Positions 23,783 to 31,147 of a stretch of 54,525 nucleotides of DNA are shown piece after piece. The stretch is from an uncultured Prevotellaceae bacterium (lineage in GTDB: Bacteria > Bacteroidota > Bacteroidia > Bacteroidales > Muribaculaceae), in the NCBI GenBank assembly GCA_946406035.1, contig CAMJJG010000012.1, positions 1-54,525 on the forward strand, read 5' to 3'. The translations under genes and the position numbers were made by a program. Under the pieces are notes generated by a model that searched no databases, was not told where the DNA came from, and saw only the letters and a list, made by a program, of their open reading frames with translations. Position 1 is the first letter of the stretch, and every line of letters starts with the position of its first letter.

Positions 23783-25468
23783 TCAGGCGACGGCAAAGAT
23801 GATGATCAACTCGGCTATCAGGACGCGCATGAACATCGTCAAGGGATATACCGTGGCATAGGCCACCGCGGGAGCATCGTTGCCCGCTGTGGTGTTGGCA
23901 TAGCCCAGGGCGGGAGGATCGGTGGTGGCACCAGCCACGACGCCCATGATGGTGCAGTAGTTGAGATGGAACTTGCCTCGGGCGACTACCACGGCGATGA
24001 GCAGCGGGATGATGGTGATCAAGAAACCATAGAGCACCCACATCGCTCCGTTGGCGCTCAGGATGGTGGACACAAATCTGCCGCCCGCAGCGATGCCCAC
24101 CGACGCCAGGAACAGGCACAGTCCCAGTTCACGCAGCATCAGGCTGGCGGCGGTGCTGGTATAGGTGACGAGCTTGGCCTTGTGGCCGTAACGGCCGATG
24201 AGGATGGCGACCACGAGCGGTCCACCGGCGAGGCCCAGCTTCATGGGCACCGACATGCCCGGCAGCATGATGGGAATCGAACCCACCAGGATGCCCAAGA
24301 ATATGCCGATGAACATCGTGAACAGGTTGGGGTGGTCCAGACGCTTGTAGCTGTCGCCCAGGCGCTTTCCCAGGCGGTCCACGTCCTCCTCGCGACCCAC
24401 CACTGTGAGGCGGTCGCCCACTTGCAGCGACAGGTTGGGACTGGCCAGCAGCTCGACGCCCGCACGGTGGATGCGGGTGACGTTGACCTTATATCCCTCT
24501 CGCAGACGGATAGAGCCGATCTTGTGGCCGATGATATCGTTGCGGGTGACGACGATGCGCCTGCTCACGATGCCCTTGGGGGCTGTCTCGAGTTGCCAGT
24601 CAAAGTCGACGTGTGGCCCGATGATGGCGTCAAAGATGTCCTGGTCGTGGGCGCTCATGACGATGCGCAGCACGTCATCCTTGCGGATGATGGTCTCGCC
24701 CTGTGGAATCTCGACGGTGCCGTCCTCGCGCTTGAGACGCGAGATGATGAAGTTGTGGTCGATGATGCTGTGCAAGCGCGTCATCGTGATGTCATAGATG
24801 AGTTTGTTGGTCACCTTGTAGGTAATCACGTGGGGCTTGAGCTGGCTGTCCTCCTTCTCGCGCTCGATGTCCTCGATCTCCTTGTCAACATTGATCTTGA
24901 ACAGGAACTTGACGATGATCATCGACAGGATGATGCCCACCACGCCAAGTGGATAGGCGGCAGCATAGCCCAGCGACATCGACTCGTTGAGGTCGGTAGC
25001 GTGGTCGCCAATGGTCTCGATGAGCGCCTGCTGGGCAGCACCCAGGCCCGGCGTGTTGGTCACGGCACCGCTCATCACGCCCACCAGGTCGGTGATGCTC
25101 ACGTTGCCGGCGATGAAGTAGATGGCCAGTGCCACGGCTACGTTCAGGCTCACGATGAGCATCGCTATGCCGTTGAGCTGGATGCCCTCGTGCTTGAACG
25201 ACGAGAAGAAGCTGGGTCCCACCTGCAGACCGATGGAGAAGATGAACAGGATGAGTCCGAACTCCTGGATGAACTTGAGTGTGGCCCCGTCGACGGTCAC
25301 TCCCAGGTGACCCACCAGGATGCCGCAAAACAGCACAAAGGTGGCTCCCAGCGAGATGCCAAAGATGCGCACCTTGCCCAGGATGACGCCCATGGCGATG
25401 ACGATGGCATAGATGAGTAGCGTGTGTGCCACGCTGTTGCCGATGAATAGTTCTGTTAGCCAGTTCAT
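23783..25468 (-). CDS. AspT/YidE family transporter with two RCK-C domains
   Basis: 561 residues. The ATG at 25468 (MNWLTELFIGNSVAHTLLIY) is preferred over a TTG five codons upstream. Layout: five to six N-terminal membrane segments (about 1-185) with GAVTNTPGLGAAQQAL, two cytoplasmic TrkA-C/RCK-C domains (about 200-370; RIVVTRNDIIGHKIGSIRLR and SLQVGDRLTVVGREEDVDRL), then a second membrane half (about 380-561) with GVVAGATTDPPALGYANTTA. The duplicated GAxTxxPxLGxA motifs define the aspartate:alanine exchanger-like family. The substrate is unknown; in other bacteria members move amino or dicarboxylic acids. It lies 66 bases downstream of the HAD gene on the same strand. Confidence 0.87.
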   Translation of the reverse strand: MNWLTELFIGNSVAHTLLIYAIVIAMGVILGKVRIFGISLGATFVLFCGILVGHLGVTVDGATLKFIQEFGLILFIFSIGLQVGPSFFSSFKHEGIQLNGIAMLIVSLNVAVALAIYFIAGNVSITDLVGVMSGAVTNTPGLGAAQQALIETIGDHATDLNESMSLGYAAAYPLGVVGIILSMIIVKFLFKINVDKEIEDIEREKEDSQLKPHVITYKVTNKLIYDITMTRLHSIIDHNFIISRLKREDGTVEIPQGETIIRKDDVLRIVMSAHDQDIFDAIIGPHVDFDWQLETAPKGIVSRRIVVTRNDIIGHKIGSIRLREGYKVNVTRIHRAGVELLASPNLSLQVGDRLTVVGREEDVDRLGKRLGDSYKRLDHPNLFTMFIGIFLGILVGSIPIMLPGMSVPMKLGLAGGPLVVAILIGRYGHKAKLVTYTSTAASLMLRELGLCLFLASVGIAAGGRFVSTILSANGAMWVLYGFLITIIPLLIAVVVARGKFHLNYCTIMGVVAGATTDPPALGYANTTAGNDAPAVAYATVYPLTMFMRVLIAELIIIFAVA

Positions 25469-25487
25469 AGTTTTCAGTTCCAAACAC

Positions 25488-25521
25488 TTTTACCTATTAC
25501 TTTTTACCTTTTACCTATTAC
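25488..25521. repeat. Short direct repeat in the HAD-transporter gap
   Basis: TTTTACCTATTAC occurs at 25488-25500 and again at 25509-25521, a 21-base period. It forms a low-complexity spacer with no other visible role. Confidence 0.6.
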
Positions 25522-25534
25522 GCAGAGTGGTGTC

Positions 25535-26203
25535 CTAGGAAATAATGATTCCTTGCTCGACGATATTGAGGATCTCGACAGGATTGTTGACGATGGCGTC
25601 GGCATGATACTCGACGAGCTCCTTCTTGCTGCGAAAGCCCCAGGTCACACCCACCGAGTCGATGCAAGCCCGTCGTGCCGTCTCCATGTCCACACCGCTG
25701 TCGCCCACATACAGGCAATCAGACTTGGCCAACTGTGCCTTGGCTAGGATCGTGAACACCACGCTGGGGTCGGGTTTGACGTTGACGCCATCGCGGTGGC
25801 CCTCGACGGCGATGAAGTTGATGTCGGGGTAGAAATGGGGTATGATCTTGTCAACGGCCCGCTGGTACTTGTTACTTGCAACAGCCATCTTGACACCCTG
25901 GTCGCGCAGGTCTTGCAGCAGCTCGGGCATGCCGTTATAGGGCTTGGTGTAGTCGGTGCAGTGCTCGTCATAGTACTCCAGGAAGTCGCCCAGTACGCGG
26001 TCGATGGTCTCATCGTTGCGGGCATCCTCGGGCAGCACGCGGGTCATCAGGCGGCGCACTCCATTGCCCACAAAGTAGGGGTAACTGGCCATGCTGTGGG
26101 TGGCATAGCCATTGCGTTCTAGCGCATAGTTGGCGGCCTGCCCCAGGTCCTCGATGGTGTTGAGCAACGTGCCGTCCAGGTCAAATATCACGAGCTTCTT
26201 CAT
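25535..26203 (-). CDS. HAD-family phosphatase, phosphoglycolate phosphatase type
   Basis: 222 residues. HAD motifs in order: FDLDGTLLNT (D8 nucleophile, D10 acid), the capping domain, VASNK (motif II), NVKPDPSVV (motif III lysine) and YVGDSGVDMETARRA (motif IV). The small helical cap and GDSGVD place it with the Gph/phosphoglycolate phosphatase-like group. The true substrate could be phosphoglycolate or another small phosphoester. It has its own -7 element at 26226-26233. Confidence 0.88.
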   Translation of the reverse strand: MKKLVIFDLDGTLLNTIEDLGQAANYALERNGYATHSMASYPYFVGNGVRRLMTRVLPEDARNDETIDRVLGDFLEYYDEHCTDYTKPYNGMPELLQDLRDQGVKMAVASNKYQRAVDKIIPHFYPDINFIAVEGHRDGVNVKPDPSVVFTILAKAQLAKSDCLYVGDSGVDMETARRACIDSVGVTWGFRSKKELVEYHADAIVNNPVEILNIVEQGIIIS

Positions 26204-26225
26204 GTCGTTGTCTCCATTACGGCTG

Positions 26226-26233
26226 CAAAGGTA
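26226..26233 (-). promoter_or_regulatory. Putative -7 element of the HAD phosphatase gene
   Basis: Minus-strand TACCTTTG, 22 bases before the ATG. The -33 side is not clear. Confidence 0.5.
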
Positions 26234-26265
26234 CTAATAAGTTTTTAGTTCTTGGTTTTTAGTGG

Positions 26266-26793
26266 TCAGTTTTTGTCGATGATGGCATCACACAAGATCT
26301 GTTCCTTATCGTCCGCCGTGTGTTTCAGTTCGTGCATCTCGGTGACGCAGTCGGCAACTTCGATCAGCCACTTGGGCGCATTGGCTCCAGTGATAACTAT
26401 CTCGGTACCGTCGGGGCGTTGCTCCAGCAAGTCCAGAATCTGTTCCTTGCTGATGAGGTTGTGGTGAATGGCGACACACAGTTCATCCATGATGATCATG
26501 TCATACATGCCGCTGGTCAGCAGCGTCTTGCAGCGATCCAGACCAGCCATAGCTGCGGCACGGTCATTCTCGTTGGGCTGTCGGTTTTCAAATCCTGGAA
26601 ATCCGAGTTGCTCAATCTGTAGATTGTCATATTCTTGTGCAATGTGGCTTTCGAGGTCAATCTCGCTCTTGGTGAACTGGCCGATATAGACCGACTTGCC
26701 CTCGCTCAGGGCTTTCACCGCCATGCCCCACGCGGCAGTGGTCTTGCCCTGACCGTCACCGGTGTAGATGGTTACTAAATTACGTTTTGTCAT
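26266..26793 (-). CDS. btuR: Cob(I)yrinic acid a,c-diamide adenosyltransferase
   Basis: 175 residues from the ATG at 26793 (MTKRNLVTIYTGDGQGKTT). ATGs at 26799 and 26805 are in frame and also possible. BtuR/CobA transfers the adenosyl group of ATP to the cobalt of corrinoids, making adenosylcobalamin or its precursor. The P-loop is GDGQGKTT at residues 12-19, and MIIMDELCVAIHHNLI and EIVITGANAPKWLIEVADCV complete the family pattern. It is preceded by a leader of more than 500 bases containing a cobalamin riboswitch, which supports both the function and feedback control by the product. Confidence 0.94.
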   Translation of the reverse strand: MTKRNLVTIYTGDGQGKTTAAWGMAVKALSEGKSVYIGQFTKSEIDLESHIAQEYDNLQIEQLGFPGFENRQPNENDRAAAMAGLDRCKTLLTSGMYDMIIMDELCVAIHHNLISKEQILDLLEQRPDGTEIVITGANAPKWLIEVADCVTEMHELKHTADDKEQILCDAIIDKN

Positions 26794-26836
26794 ATTCATT
26801 GTCATGTTTCGTTTTTTTCTGTTGTCCTCCAGCTTT

Positions 26837-26889
26837 GCAGTCATGCCGTGTGATTGGCAGAAAATAGGTTGAAAAAGCGGCATGACTGC
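26837..26889 (-). repeat. 12-bp perfect inverted repeat just upstream of btuR
   Basis: GCAGTCATGCCG (26837-26848) and CGGCATGACTGC (26878-26889) are perfect inverted copies around 29 bases. There is no T-run after either arm, so it is not a standard terminator. It may be an RNA switch element or protein site. Confidence 0.6.
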
Positions 26890-26991
26890 GCCACCGAAAA
26901 AACAAAAAGCTACTATATATTAAAATTTACACATTGTGCATGGATATAAATCTCATACAATCAAGTTGCTAAGTAGCTTTGACCGTGGCGC
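26888..26991 (-). repeat. Large imperfect inverted repeat in the btuR leader
   Basis: Arms GCGCCAC (26888-26894) with AAAGCTACT (26906-26914) are mirrored by AGTAGCTTT (26972-26980) with GTGGCGC (26985-26991). Together they give 16 matched base pairs with an internal loop. The outer arm overlaps the end of the neighbouring 12-bp repeat. Confidence 0.55.
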
Positions 26992-27129
26992 GGAAGGGGG
27001 AACAATGACAATAGATGTAGCTGCGCTGTTTCGCAGCCAGGCAAGATACCTTACTACCACCTGATGGGAAAGGAAGATTGCCAGATGTTGAATTGTCCGA
27101 CCCTATTCCACGAGAGTCAAAGCAATAAT

Positions 27130-27316
27130 ATGTCCAACTTGGCAGGTCTTCTGGCTCATCCCATTGCCACGCGGCCTTCCCATCCACACGAGGTGGACAG
27201 TGACACTAAATGATTGCGTGACAACTTGGTGGGATATACAGCAGCGGGTCTGCTCAGGAGTCTCACCTGATTCCCTTTTAATCCGCAACACACCTTGAAC
27301 AGGCACTTGCGGCACC
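27130..27316 (-). ncRNA. Cobalamin riboswitch controlling btuR
   Basis: On the minus strand the conserved aptamer blocks appear in order: AAAAGGGAATCAGGTGAGAC (27263-27282 region), CAGACCCGCTGCTG, GATGGGAAGG, GGCAATGGGATGAG and the B12 box GCCAGAAGACCTGCC (27141-27155). These match the cobalamin (AdoCbl-type) riboswitch consensus. It faces btuR and has its own promoter just upstream. The regulatory part downstream is not a simple hairpin plus T-run. A downstream CCTTTCCCATC (27061-27071 region) can pair with the aptamer's GATGGGAAGG, which may be the switching contact; that part is inference. Confidence 0.93.
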
Positions 27317-27329
27317 AAATTATCGGCTG

Positions 27330-27337
27330 CAAAATTA
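27330..27337 (-). promoter_or_regulatory. -7 element upstream of the cobalamin riboswitch
   Basis: Minus-strand TAATTTTG fits TAnnTTTG and would start the transcript a few bases before the aptamer. Confidence 0.6.
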
Positions 27338-27500
27338 CAAAAAACTTCTTATATGCAATGATTATTCATGAAAAATCTAAAAATCACATGGCACTTGCTG
27401 CCTGATTGCAACGCTGCAATGGAGATGGGGATGCAATCGTTTGCATTGTTTTTTTGAGGCGATTGATTGAATAGGGGATGGATAAAACTATAGGAATCAC

Positions 27501-27508
27501 TAACTTTG
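27501..27508 (+). promoter_or_regulatory. Putative -7 element of the amylase gene
   Basis: TAACTTTG, 91 bases before the ATG at 27600, implies a leader of about 85 bases. No good -33 side. Confidence 0.45.
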
Positions 27509-27599
27509 GGGACAGCAAAAGATAGCGGGCGCTAGCCCCGATACAGCAGCCATCGGAATAACCAATAATTTCTACTATAACTCTAAAAACTTAAGCAAA

Positions 27600-30500
27600 A
27601 TGAAAAAAACGTTTACATTCTTTCTGTCGCTTGCAATGGCGTTGATGGCATTGCAGGCCAGCGCCGCGATCTATATCGTGGGCGATGGACCCTTCGGCGG
27701 CTGGGGAGACTCGCAGCCCAGCGGCGGTGTCGCCATGAACGCCAACGGTGACGGCACCTACAGCTACACGGCCACTGTGACGGGCGAGGTGTACTTCGTG
27801 TTTGCCGACGGCCAGAGCACTAGCTGGAGCACGTTCAACAGCCAGCATCGCTATGGCCCGTCTAACGGCGACCAGGCGGTGACCCTCGACACGTGGACGA
27901 CGACACAAAAGGCTGGCGACCATGGCGCTTATCACTTTGAGGGCAATGGCAGCCAGTACCAGTTTACCTTTGACGAGAGCAACAAGCGCTTCCGTGTCAG
28001 CGGTGACAGTTCTCCCGTTGTCCCCTCTACCGGTGACCTGTTTGTCCTGGGCGAGGCCAACGGTAACGGTTGGGCAGCCAATGTGGGTGTGCCCATGACT
28101 CTCGACGAAGCAACGGGCCTCTACACGGCAACGGTGACCTTTAACGGCGAGAACAGCGAGGAAGACGCCAACGTGAGCTACTTCTCGTTCACGACCAAGC
28201 TGGCAGACACCAGCGACGGTTGGGCCTCAATCGCCAGTTACCGTCTGTCGCCTGTGGCCGACGAGGGTACCAACTTCTGGGTAACGTCGTCAATGTTGGG
28301 CAACACCATCCAGCTCAACGATTATGGCGTGAACGTCGATGTGGCATTCCGCATTCCTGCCGGCACCTATACCATCACGGTCAACCTGAATAACCGCACG
28401 TGTGTCATCACCCGTGATAGCGGTGGCGGCGCGGTGGCTGGCAAGGGCTGGCCCGCCATGTATGGCGGCGTGATGCTGCAAGGCTTCTATTGGGACAGCT
28501 ACAAGGCTACAAAGTGGACGTCATTTACCGAGGGCGCCCAGCAGCTGGGTCAGTACTTCGATGTGGTGTGGGTGCCCAACTCGGGCAGTGTTGATGCCAG
28601 CGGCATGGCCCAGAGCATGGGTTACATGCCCGTCTATTGGCTCAAGCACAACTCCTGTTTCGGTACCGAGAATCAGTTGCGCGAGATGATATCGACCCTG
28701 CACCAGCACAATACCAGCGTGATGATGGATGTCGTCCTGAACCACAAGAGTGGCAAGAGCGGCTGGGTGGATCTGGCTGCCGAGAGCGTTACTGGTCCTG
28801 TCACGGGCGAGCAGTATAGCCTGTCATGGTCGCTGGCCGACATCTGCAACACCGATGAGTGCGTTGGTGCAGGCTATGCCGCCACGGGTGCGGCCGACGA
28901 GGGCGAGGACTTTGACGGCAGTCGCGACCTGGACCACACCAGTGCCAATGTGCAGAAGAATGTCAAGACCTACCAGCAGTACCTGATGAAGGAACTGGGC
29001 TATGACGGTTTCCGCTACGATATGTGTAAGGGCTATTCCGGCTATTACGTGGGCCTGTACAACCAGGCCAGCCAGCCCACTTTCTCGGTGGGCGAGTACT
29101 GGGATGGCAATGCCGAGACCCTGCGCTGGTGGCTCGAGAGCACCAAGCAGGACAACCGCATCCAGAGCGCCGTGTTTGACTTCTCGCTGAAGTATCAGAT
29201 GAACAGTGCCTTTGGCGGTGGCACATGGAGCGCCCTCAACGACAAGGGCCTTGCTGCCGATGCCAACTATCAGCGCTACTCGGTGACCTTTGTCGATAAT
29301 CACGACACGGGCCAAAACGACAATTACAGCTGCTTGAAGAACAACGTCATGCCTGCCAACGCCTTTATCCTGGCCATGCCTGGCACGCCCTGTATCTTCT
29401 ACAAGAACTATTTGGTTTATGCCGACGAGATCAACAATTGTATCAAGGCTCGCCGTGCCGCTGGTGTCCACAACCAGAGCGCAATCCTCACCCAGCAGGA
29501 GAGCAACGGCGGCTACATCCTGGAGACCCAGGGCACGCGTGGCAACCTGTATGTGCAGCTGGGCGGCGCTACCGCCAGCGGTTGCCCCTATGGCTACGAA
29601 CTGGTTCAGGCTGGTGACGGGTATGCGACCTATATCACCTATGGCATCGACTGGAAGCACGTGGGCAAGGATGGCCGCATTCTGGGCTATCCTGTCGTGA
29701 GCAAGCCTGCCGGCAACTATGTGGGCACTGTGACGCTCACGGTGGCTCCCAACGCCGCCGGCACGACCCTGGTTTATACCACCGACGGCAGCACCCCCAC
29801 CATCACGAGCTCGACCTTGAGCGCCTCGCAGTCGTTCACCTTTGCCGAGAACACTACCCTCAAGGTGGGTGTGCTCAACGGTGACCAGGTCGAGAACGTC
29901 GAGACCTATGTCTACACCATCACGACCGCTGCCACCACGGGCGTGAACGTCTATGTGAGGTCAACTGCCAGCAATGCCTACGTCTGGGCTTGGACCGGCG
30001 AGGGCAGCGTGACTGGCAACAGCTGGCCCGGTAAGGCCATCAGCAGCCTCGACAAGGTGACGGTTAACGACATCGAGTGGTATCGCCTGCATGTTGATGC
30101 CGACCAGGTGTCGCTCATCTTCAACAACGGTGAAGGCGGTTTCGAGAACCAGACGGCTACCATTGATGTGACCCGCGACAGCTACTTTGTATATCCCGCC
30201 GACTACTCGGCGTGGAACTATGATGCCGCCGACACCTACCTCGACGTGACCGAGAAATATGCCGGAGCGGGTGCGGCCAGCTATGAGCACGTTTATGTGC
30301 TGGGCAACATCAACTCGACTGGTTGGGCTCCCAACAACGGCATTGAGATGACGACGACCAATGGCGAGAAATATACTGCAACCATCCAGTTTGTGGACCC
30401 CTATGGCGGCTACAGCTACTTTAGCTTCAGCACTGCACTGGGCTCAGCGTGGGATGAGATCGCATCCAACCGCATGGGTGCCACCAGCAAGGACTTCCTC

Positions 30501-30836
30501 ATCAATGAGGCACGCTTGGGAACCAATCTGGCGCTTGTGGCTGGCGAGAACGCCTTCAAGATCCCCGTGGGCAAGTACAACCTGACGCTCTATCTCACTC
30601 AGGGTATCCTTGTGGTTGAGAAGTGGACCGAGCCCACGCCTGTCGTGCGTGGCGACGTGAATCAGGACGGAGTGGTCAATATCTCTGATGTGACGGCTCT
30701 GATCGACTATCTGTTGGGTGGTGGCGACAACGCCCAGGGCATTAGCCTCGACAATGCCGATTGCGACCAGGAGAATGGTATTACCATCGCCGATGTCACC
30801 ACACTGATCGATTACTTGTTGAGCGGAGCCTGGTAA
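27600..30836 (+). CDS. Secreted multidomain GH13 alpha-amylase with dockerin-like C-terminus
   Basis: 1078 residues. Signal peptide (FTFFLSLAMALMALQASA). Two starch-binding-like beta modules come first (about 20-135 and 145-275). The GH13 barrel spans about 285-700: MMDVVLNHKSG (region I), GFRYDMCKGY with nucleophile D474, SVGEYWDGN with acid/base E499, and FVDNHDTGQN with D569. The loop pattern (GTPCIFYKNYL) resembles the plant/archaeal-like alpha-amylase subfamilies. Next are a chitobiase-C-like domain (about 700-778, TTLVYTTDGSTPTITSS), a CBM26-like module (about 780-890, NAYVWAWTGEGSVTGNSWPG), a third SusE/F-like module (about 895-1010) and two dockerin-like repeats (NQDGVVNISDVTALIDYLLG, CDQENGITIADVTTLIDYLL). 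It would cut alpha-1,4 glucans such as dietary starch outside the cell. No SusCD genes are nearby. Confidence 0.92.
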   Translation: MKKTFTFFLSLAMALMALQASAAIYIVGDGPFGGWGDSQPSGGVAMNANGDGTYSYTATVTGEVYFVFADGQSTSWSTFNSQHRYGPSNGDQAVTLDTWTTTQKAGDHGAYHFEGNGSQYQFTFDESNKRFRVSGDSSPVVPSTGDLFVLGEANGNGWAANVGVPMTLDEATGLYTATVTFNGENSEEDANVSYFSFTTKLADTSDGWASIASYRLSPVADEGTNFWVTSSMLGNTIQLNDYGVNVDVAFRIPAGTYTITVNLNNRTCVITRDSGGGAVAGKGWPAMYGGVMLQGFYWDSYKATKWTSFTEGAQQLGQYFDVVWVPNSGSVDASGMAQSMGYMPVYWLKHNSCFGTENQLREMISTLHQHNTSVMMDVVLNHKSGKSGWVDLAAESVTGPVTGEQYSLSWSLADICNTDECVGAGYAATGAADEGEDFDGSRDLDHTSANVQKNVKTYQQYLMKELGYDGFRYDMCKGYSGYYVGLYNQASQPTFSVGEYWDGNAETLRWWLESTKQDNRIQSAVFDFSLKYQMNSAFGGGTWSALNDKGLAADANYQRYSVTFVDNHDTGQNDNYSCLKNNVMPANAFILAMPGTPCIFYKNYLVYADEINNCIKARRAAGVHNQSAILTQQESNGGYILETQGTRGNLYVQLGGATASGCPYGYELVQAGDGYATYITYGIDWKHVGKDGRILGYPVVSKPAGNYVGTVTLTVAPNAAGTTLVYTTDGSTPTITSSTLSASQSFTFAENTTLKVGVLNGDQVENVETYVYTITTAATTGVNVYVRSTASNAYVWAWTGEGSVTGNSWPGKAISSLDKVTVNDIEWYRLHVDADQVSLIFNNGEGGFENQTATIDVTRDSYFVYPADYSAWNYDAADTYLDVTEKYAGAGAASYEHVYVLGNINSTGWAPNNGIEMTTTNGEKYTATIQFVDPYGGYSYFSFSTALGSAWDEIASNRMGATSKDFLINEARLGTNLALVAGENAFKIPVGKYNLTLYLTQGILVVEKWTEPTPVVRGDVNQDGVVNISDVTALIDYLLGGGDNAQGISLDNADCDQENGITIADVTTLIDYLLSGAW

Positions 30837-30875
30837 TTTACCGGAACGGTATCGATTTACCCAAGCAATAAGATT

Positions 30876-30912
30876 TCCAGACTGGGCGCATGGCCTGGTC
30901 TGGATTTTTTTT
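30876..30912 (+). terminator. Terminator of the amylase gene
   Basis: TCCAGAC (30876-30882) pairs with GTCTGGA (30898-30904), with an inner GGC/GCC, followed by eight T residues (30905-30912). Confidence 0.88.
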
Positions 30913-31094
30913 ACCAGACAACGATAATTAACTAATAATGTGTGCGATTCGCTTAAGGAAGCAGAATGTGGAAGCCTTCCGATAATTCGATTAATCAGTA
31001 GACAAAAAAATACTGTTGTTTTGTGAGTTGTCAATTTTTTTGGCGTTTATTGATAATAAATTTAAAAAATAGTCCTTTTTTCGGTAAATTATTA

Positions 31095-31102
31095 TAATTT
31101 TG
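31095..31102 (+). promoter_or_regulatory. Putative -7 element of the C10 peptidase gene
   Basis: TAATTTTG, 46 bases before the ATG. The -33 side is a degenerate T-run. Confidence 0.5.
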
Positions 31103-31147
31103 TAGGACCAAAAAATTAAAACATCTTTAATTAATAATTCAAAGCTT

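Larger units (their letters stand above)
26806..27599. other. btuR leader and divergent promoter region
   Basis: Minus strand from right to left: promoter (27330-27337), cobalamin riboswitch (about 27130-27316), a 230-base spacer with a GCTGCG/CGCAGC stem-loop, a large imperfect inverted repeat (26888-26991), a 12-bp inverted repeat (26837-26889), then btuR. A 72-codon open frame at 26969-27187 overlaps the riboswitch and is not taken as a gene. On the plus side, 27501-27508 starts the amylase transcript. Confidence 0.6.
30837..31147 (+). other. Intergenic region between amylase and C10 peptidase
   Basis: It holds the amylase terminator, an AT-rich stretch and the peptidase promoter. No gene seen. 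Confidence 0.6.

Noticed and set aside
23966-25420. 484-codon open frame antisense to the AspT/YidE transporter
   Set aside because: Asp/Glu/His/Gln-rich, without domain features; a shadow of the GC-rich third positions of the real gene. The same applies to long antisense frames over pnp, tamL and queA.
26969-27187. 72-codon frame overlapping the cobalamin riboswitch
   Set aside because: It reads through conserved aptamer bases and has no recognisable protein pattern.
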